From NCBI RefSeq assembly GCF_020400605.1, contig NZ_JAINRD010000001.1, positions 372,001-436,000 on the forward strand: a stretch of DNA of 64,000 nt, in the 5' to 3' direction. Source of the DNA: Streptomyces aculeolatus (GTDB lineage: Bacteria > Actinomycetota > Actinomycetes > Streptomycetales > Streptomycetaceae). Below are positions 60,238 to 64,000 of this stretch, piece by piece (the first letter of the stretch is position 1; each line of letters opens with the position of its first letter). Position numbers and translations under genes: made by a program. Under the pieces are notes generated by a model. The model was not told where the DNA came from. It worked only from the letters and a program-made list of their open reading frames with translations, and ran no database searches.

Positions 60238-60317
60238 AGCTTGGCCACTCCTCGGGCGATGAGCGCCACCAGCGCGAAGACCGCGAGTGTGGTGACGACG
60301 AAGGCCGCGTCGGCCAT
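60234..60317 (-). CDS. 27-residue membrane peptide upstream of kdpF
   Basis: MADAAFVVTTLAVFALVALI followed by ARGVAKL: one hydrophobic helix with a positive C-terminus. The TGA overlaps the kdpF ATG, so it is co-translated with the kdp operon. Too short for normal gene calling. Composition and coupling suggest an extra subunit or a regulator of the Kdp pump; function unknown. Confidence 0.6.
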   Translation of the reverse strand: MADAAFVVTTLAVFALVALIARGVAKL

Positions 60318-60679
60318 CGGGTGCTCCTAGACGGTGTCGAATCGAACTGACTTCTCCAGGGAACGCCCGGCGGAGGGCGGATGCGGTGGTCGTTGACGGT
60401 GCCCTGACGAGGCCGGGGGCGGCGTTGACGTGATCCATACGCAGGTGGGGGGTGCCGGGGTGGTCCGGGCGGGGCGGTGCGGGGCGCGGGCCCGGGGGTG
60501 CGGTGCCGGCGGTGGGTAGCCTGGGGTGCGGAGACGGCCGCCGGTGCGCCGGCACGGCCGTCCCGCGGCGGTGGGGCCCGCCGTACCCGAACCGCGGCGC
60601 CGGACGCCGCCAACGGTCCCTGCTTGCGACGGAAGGCGCGCGCTGCCGCGCGCGCCGCGGCGAGTGGGCGAGGTGCGCG
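60318..60679. other. non-coding divergent region between kdp and the fluoride-channel genes
   Basis: No convincing gene. It should hold the promoter for the leftward kdp operon and for the rightward channel genes. No clear KdpE site, fluoride riboswitch or c-di-AMP riboswitch was recognised by eye. Confidence 0.4.
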
Positions 60680-61243
60680 ATGACAGAGGTCCCGCAGCCC
60701 GGCGGACGTGCCGGCCGGGTACACCCGGTGGAACCGATCGACCCCGATGTCGAGGTGGCGCTGCCCGTGCCGCCCGACCACCGGTGGCGCGGCCAGGGCG
60801 CGCCGGTGGCGATGGTGGCGCTCGGCGGCGGCCTCGGGTCCGCGGCGCGGTACGGGGCCGGGGAGCTGTGGCCCACGGCGCCGGCGGCCTTCCCGTGGAC
60901 GACGCTGGGGGTGAACGTCGCCGGGTGCGCGGCGATCGGCGTGCTGATGGTGCTGATCACGGAGGCCCGCACGGCGCACCGGCTGGTGCGGCCGTTCCTG
61001 GGCGCGGGGGTGCTCGGCGGGTTCACGACGTTCTCGACGTACGCGGTGGACGTGCAGCGCCTCGTGGTGGAGGAGGGCCGGGCGGCGGCGGGCGTCGGCT
61101 ATCTGGCGCTGACGCTCGTCACGGCGGTGGCGGCGGTGTGGGCGGCGCAGGCGGTGACGCGGAGCGCGGTGCGGCGGTCGTCGTCCGGCGGGGGCGCCCC
61201 GCGGGTGGCGGCCGGTGCGGCCGGCGGGGAGGGGGACGCGTGA
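60680..61243 (+). CDS. crcB: fluoride channel FluC/CrcB, first subunit
   Basis: A 187-residue membrane protein exporting fluoride. A hydrophilic N-terminal extension of about 40 residues precedes four helices: [63 protein letters not shown] (the FTTFSTY Phe box), and [18 protein letters not shown]. Its stop overlaps the second crcB (GTGA). Paired genes imply a heterodimer. Confidence 0.92.
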   Translation: MTEVPQPGGRAGRVHPVEPIDPDVEVALPVPPDHRWRGQGAPVAMVALGGGLGSAARYGAGELWPTAPAAFPWTTLGVNVAGCAAIGVLMVLITEARTAHRLVRPFLGAGVLGGFTTFSTYAVDVQRLVVEEGRAAAGVGYLALTLVTAVAAVWAAQAVTRSAVRRSSSGGGAPRVAAGAAGGEGDA

Positions 61244-61614
61244 ACTGGCTGCTCGTCGTCGCCGGGGGGATGCTCGGGGCGCCGCTGCGGTACGTCACGG
61301 ACCGGGCGGTGCAACTGCGCCACGGCTCGCCGTTCCCCTGGGGCACGCTCGTCGTCAACATCACCGGCTGCCTGATCCTCGGCACCCTCACGGGCGCGAC
61401 GCTGGCCGGCGCCACGTCGGAGTCGGTGCGGCTGCTGCTGGGCACGGGGCTGTGCGGGGCGCTGACGACGTACTCGACGTTCTCGTACGAGACGCTGCGG
61501 CTGGCGGAGAAGGGCCGGGGGCGGTACGCGGCGGCGTACGTGGGGGCGAGCCTCGCGGTGGGGCTCGGGGCGGCGTTCCTGGCGGCGGTGGTGGGGGAGG
61601 CGGCCTGGGGGTGA
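61240..61614 (+). CDS. crcB: fluoride channel FluC/CrcB, second subunit
   Basis: A 124-residue four-helix protein from GTG 61240: [61 protein letters not shown] (TTYSTF box) and [24 protein letters not shown]. Compact compared with its partner, with which it probably forms the dual-topology channel. Confidence 0.94.
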   Translation: MNWLLVVAGGMLGAPLRYVTDRAVQLRHGSPFPWGTLVVNITGCLILGTLTGATLAGATSESVRLLLGTGLCGALTTYSTFSYETLRLAEKGRGRYAAAYVGASLAVGLGAAFLAAVVGEAAWG

Positions 61615-61777
61615 GGGCTGCCCCGGGTGGGCGGTGCCGGGGGGTCGGGGTTCGGGGGGAGTGCGGCGTACGGGCGTTGCGCGGGCGTACGCCGTGTGCG
61701 TGCGCGGTGTGCCTACCGGCGGGGCGTACCGGAAACCCGCGTGCCCTCCCCGCCGCCCGTCGGGTAGCGTGCGCGCC

Positions 61778-61843
61778 ATGTCGAGCCCCGAGTCGGACAG
61801 GCCGGGGGCTTTCGGTCACGCCGTCAGCCCCCTGAACCACTGA
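61778..61843 (+). CDS. possible 21-residue leader peptide
   Basis: ATG at 61778 opens MSSPESDRPGAFG and continues HAVSPLNH to TGA at 61841. A TAGCGT -10-like hexamer lies eight bases before the ATG, so the mRNA would be leaderless. The frame contains GGGGGCT/AGCCCCC (61804-61810, 61826-61832), a 7-bp hairpin a translating ribosome would melt. It sits 122 bases upstream of a chloramphenicol-type exporter, the usual place for an attenuation peptide. Confidence 0.45.
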   Translation: MSSPESDRPGAFGHAVSPLNH

Positions 61844-61919
61844 GTCCGCAGCCCCGCCGTACCGCCGCCTGACCGCGGCCCGGCCCGGGTGCGCCCCCCC
61901 CGCGGGCCGACCGTGGTGA

Positions 61920-61956
61920 CCGAGACGCCTTCCTTCCCCGCCTCTCCTCGTCTCGG
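61920..61956 (+). promoter_or_regulatory. hairpin covering the exporter ribosome site
   Basis: CCGAGACG (61920-61927) pairs with CGTCTCGG (61949-61956). The Shine-Dalgarno GGAG (61955-61958) lies partly inside the 3' arm, seven bases before the ATG at 61966. With the hairpin closed, translation of the exporter should be reduced. Confidence 0.5.
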
Positions 61957-61965
61957 AGCCCCTCG

Positions 61966-63132
61966 ATGCCCCTCCCGCTCTATCTGCTCGCCCTGGTCGT
62001 CTTCGCCATGGGCACCTCGGAGTTCATGCTCGCCGGCCTGCTGCCGGACATCGCCGCCGACCTCGACGTCTCCGTCGGTACGGCCGGCACCCTCACCTCC
62101 GCCTTCGCCGTCGGGATGGTCGTGGGTGCCCCGCTCGTGGCCGCACTCGCCCGCAACCGGCCGGGGCGCGGCACGCTCCTCGCGTTCGTCCTCGTGTTCT
62201 CGGCGGCGCACGTCGCCGGCGCCGTCACCGGCAGCTTCGCCGTGCTCTTCGCGACCCGGGTGGTCGCCGCGCTGGCGAACGCGGGGTTCCTCGCCGTCGC
62301 GCTGACCACCGCCGCCGGGCTCGTACCGGCCGACCGGAAGGGGCGTGCGCTGGCCGTCCTGCTGTCCGGCACGACGGTGGCGACGATCGCCGGGGTGCCG
62401 GGCGGCTCGCTGCTGGGCGCGGCGTTCGGCTGGCGGGCCACGTTCTGGGCGGTCGCCGTCCTGTGCCTGCCCGCGGCGCTCGGCATCCTCGTGGGGATCC
62501 CGGGGCGCCGGGCGCGGGCGGGCGGGGCCGGCGGGCCGGCGCTGCGGTCGGAACTGGCGCGGCTCGGCAGCCCGCGGCTGATCCTCGTCATGCTGCTCGG
62601 CGCGCTGGTGAACGCGGCCACGTTCGGCAGCTTCACCTTCCTGGCGCCGCTGGTGACCGACACCGCGGGGCTGGCCAAGCCGTGGATCTCGGTCGTGCTG
62701 GTGCTCTTCGGAGCGGGGTCGTTCGCCGGCGTCACCCTCGCGGGGCGGCTCGCGGACGTGCGCCCCGGTGCGGTCGTCGCGGTCGGCGGATCGCTGCTGC
62801 TGGCCGGCTGGCCGGCGCTGGCGCTGCTGGCCGCGTACCCGGTCGCGCTGCTGGGGCTCGTGTGCGTGCTGGGGGCGCTGTCGTTCGCGGTGGGCAGCAC
62901 GCTGATCACGCGGGTGCTGTACGAGGCCGCCGGCGCCCCGACGATGGCAGGGGCGTACGCCACGGCGGCGCTCAACGTCGGTGCCGTGGCCGGGCCGCTG
63001 GTCGCCGCGGCGGCGATCGGCGCCGGCGGGAACCGCGGGCCGCTGTGGGCGAGCGGGGCGCTGGTCCTGGTGGCGCTGGCCGTCGCGGTGCCGTTCCGCG
63101 GGGTGGTCGTGGCGGCGCGGAGCGGCGGGTGA
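61966..63132 (+). CDS. MFS exporter, Cmx/CmlR chloramphenicol type
   Basis: A 388-residue twelve-helix exporter. MPLPLYLLALVVFAMGTSEFMLAGLLPDIAADLDVSVGTAG and LTSAFAVGMVVGAPLVAALA closely resemble the Streptomyces and Corynebacterium chloramphenicol exporters (Cml/Cmx). Motif A region ARNRPGRGTLLAF and VAGVPGGSLLGAAFGWRATFW at TM5 are typical DHA1. The substrate is inferred by family only. Leader peptide and hairpin upstream hint at inducible translation. Confidence 0.87.
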   Translation: MPLPLYLLALVVFAMGTSEFMLAGLLPDIAADLDVSVGTAGTLTSAFAVGMVVGAPLVAALARNRPGRGTLLAFVLVFSAAHVAGAVTGSFAVLFATRVVAALANAGFLAVALTTAAGLVPADRKGRALAVLLSGTTVATIAGVPGGSLLGAAFGWRATFWAVAVLCLPAALGILVGIPGRRARAGGAGGPALRSELARLGSPRLILVMLLGALVNAATFGSFTFLAPLVTDTAGLAKPWISVVLVLFGAGSFAGVTLAGRLADVRPGAVVAVGGSLLLAGWPALALLAAYPVALLGLVCVLGALSFAVGSTLITRVLYEAAGAPTMAGAYATAALNVGAVAGPLVAAAAIGAGGNRGPLWASGALVLVALAVAVPFRGVVVAARSGG

Positions 63133-63174
63133 CGCGTTCCGGAGTCCGTGTCGGTACCGGGATCGGTGCCGGGG

Positions 63175-63960
63175 TCAGAGGAGGCCGGGGAGGAGGGGGA
63201 TGTCGAGGTCGATGCCGCCGCGGTCGGAGTCCTCGTCCGAGCCGCCGCCGGAGCCGCCCGATCCGCCCGAACCGCCGCCGCTGTCGCCCTCGTCGCTCGG
63301 CGTGGGCGTGGGAGTCGGCGTCTCGGTGCCGGCGGACGGGGACGACGACTCCGGCTCCGCGGTGTCCGGCGTCGTGACGCGGCCCTCCGCGGGAGTGGTG
63401 GTCGTCGGCTCCGGGCTGTCCGTCGTGGGCTCCGTGCTCCGGGTGGGCCGGTCGGCGCCGCGGGCCGCCTTCGTCGGCCCGGTCCGCGGGTCGGCGGTCT
63501 CCGCGCCGTCCGGCTGCGCCGCGCCCGTGGGGCGGTCGCCGTCCGGGCCGGGGCCGCCGTCGTCGGTGTCGGGCTCCTCGGACGGGAGCGGCTGCACGGG
63601 GGTGTCGGCGCGGGCCACGGCCTCGTCCGTACGGGGGCCTCCGCCGCCGCCCATGGCGTTCGCGGCGAGCAGCCCGCCGGACAGCACGGTCATCCCGGCC
63701 GCCGCGAGGCCGGCGAGCCGCTTGTTGCGGGGCTTGTAGCGCCGGTGCCGCGACCGCGGCCGCGGCTGTACGGGCACGAGTTCGGCCCCCACGCCGCCGT
63801 CGCCCGCGTCCGCGGTGGCGGCTTCCTCCGCGGCGGGTGCCGTTCTGCCGTGGTCCTCGAACAGCTCCAGGTCCCCGGGCGCGGGCCCCGGCTGCGTGGC
63901 GGCGGGCAGTTGCAGCGCCGGCGAGCCCAGGGTCCCGTAGACCTCGGGGATCGCGGGCAC
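63175..63960 (-). CDS. Thr/Pro-rich single-TM cell-surface protein
   Basis: A 261-residue protein from GTG 63960: VPAIPEVYGTLGSPALQLPA, then a basic segment (RPRSRHRRYKPRNKRL), one membrane helix (LAGLAAAGMTVLSGGLLAAN), a long extracellular Ser/Thr/Pro/Gly-rich stalk, and an ending DLDIPLLPGLL. The frame stays open to base 64000 with coding-like codons (SGAPWCAPARN), so the real start may be outside the window. Function unknown. Confidence 0.68.
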   Translation of the reverse strand: MPAIPEVYGTLGSPALQLPAATQPGPAPGDLELFEDHGRTAPAAEEAATADAGDGGVGAELVPVQPRPRSRHRRYKPRNKRLAGLAAAGMTVLSGGLLAANAMGGGGGPRTDEAVARADTPVQPLPSEEPDTDDGGPGPDGDRPTGAAQPDGAETADPRTGPTKAARGADRPTRSTEPTTDSPEPTTTTPAEGRVTTPDTAEPESSSPSAGTETPTPTPTPSDEGDSGGGSGGSGGSGGGSDEDSDRGGIDLDIPLLPGLL

Positions 63961-64000
63961 GTTCCGCGCAGGCGCGCACCACGGCGCTCCCGACGCGTCG

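Noticed and set aside
55759..60317. KdpD/KdpE sensor pair expected with the kdp operon
   Set aside because: Neither gene is present within the window on either side of kdpFABC; nothing to annotate.
60318..60679. Fluoride or c-di-AMP riboswitch ahead of crcB or kdp
   Set aside because: I could not find the conserved core sequences of either riboswitch by eye. A covariance search would settle it.

Overview
The window is high-GC DNA with strongly G/C-ending codons, many GTG starts and ATGA/GTGA/TTGA gene overlaps. Together with paired SigB/F-type sigma factors, an XRE/DUF397 pair and an actinomycete conjugative element, this points to Streptomyces or a close relative. From memory, the order sigma-sigma ... 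tadA, its partner gene, a small basic protein, upp, a LytR_C protein resembles the S. coelicolor SCO4034-SCO4043 region. No search was run.

Layout. 1-8.1 kb is chromosome: the 5' part of a DHA2 drug exporter cut by the window edge, a small membrane protein, two tandem SigB/F/G-type sigma factors, a SAM-dependent methyltransferase and a membrane Ser/Thr kinase. 8,097-28,478 is an integrated actinomycete integrative and conjugative element (AICE) of about 20.3 kb. It is bounded by a 57-bp perfect direct repeat and sits in the 3' half of a tRNA-Ser(CGA) gene. From left to right it carries a leftward operon of five small genes, a GntR/UTRA regulator, a cargo block (DUF4238 protein, a STAND-type NTPase with eight near-identical TPRs, and an XRE-TPR regulator with a split RibD-like deaminase/reductase pair), a KorSA-like GntR regulator, the transfer operon (SpdB-like DUF2637 protein, TraB/FtsK translocase, small proteins), a DnaB-N/DUF3987 replication protein, an iteron-rich region, an excisionase and a tyrosine integrase.

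28.4-64 kb is chromosome again: tRNA-Ser, tadA and upp housekeeping genes, a secreted M28 peptidase, a DNA-repair protein, two coupled SPFH proteins, several regulator/exporter pairs (TetR, MarR/DHA2, LysR/MFS), a secreted beta-propeller protein, a Clp-N regulator with a clear operator, an ATPase/XRE/DUF397 cluster, the kdpFABC potassium pump with an extra 27-residue peptide, two overlapping fluoride-channel genes, and a chloramphenicol-type exporter behind a possible leader peptide.

The most unusual signals are inside the AICE. Three hairpins with different but fully complementary stems and a shared loop sequence lie ahead of three transfer or replication genes. The STAND-TPR protein is a plausible defence cargo. 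Paired palindromes follow traB, and repeated TTCTGCGG motifs lie between rep and xis.
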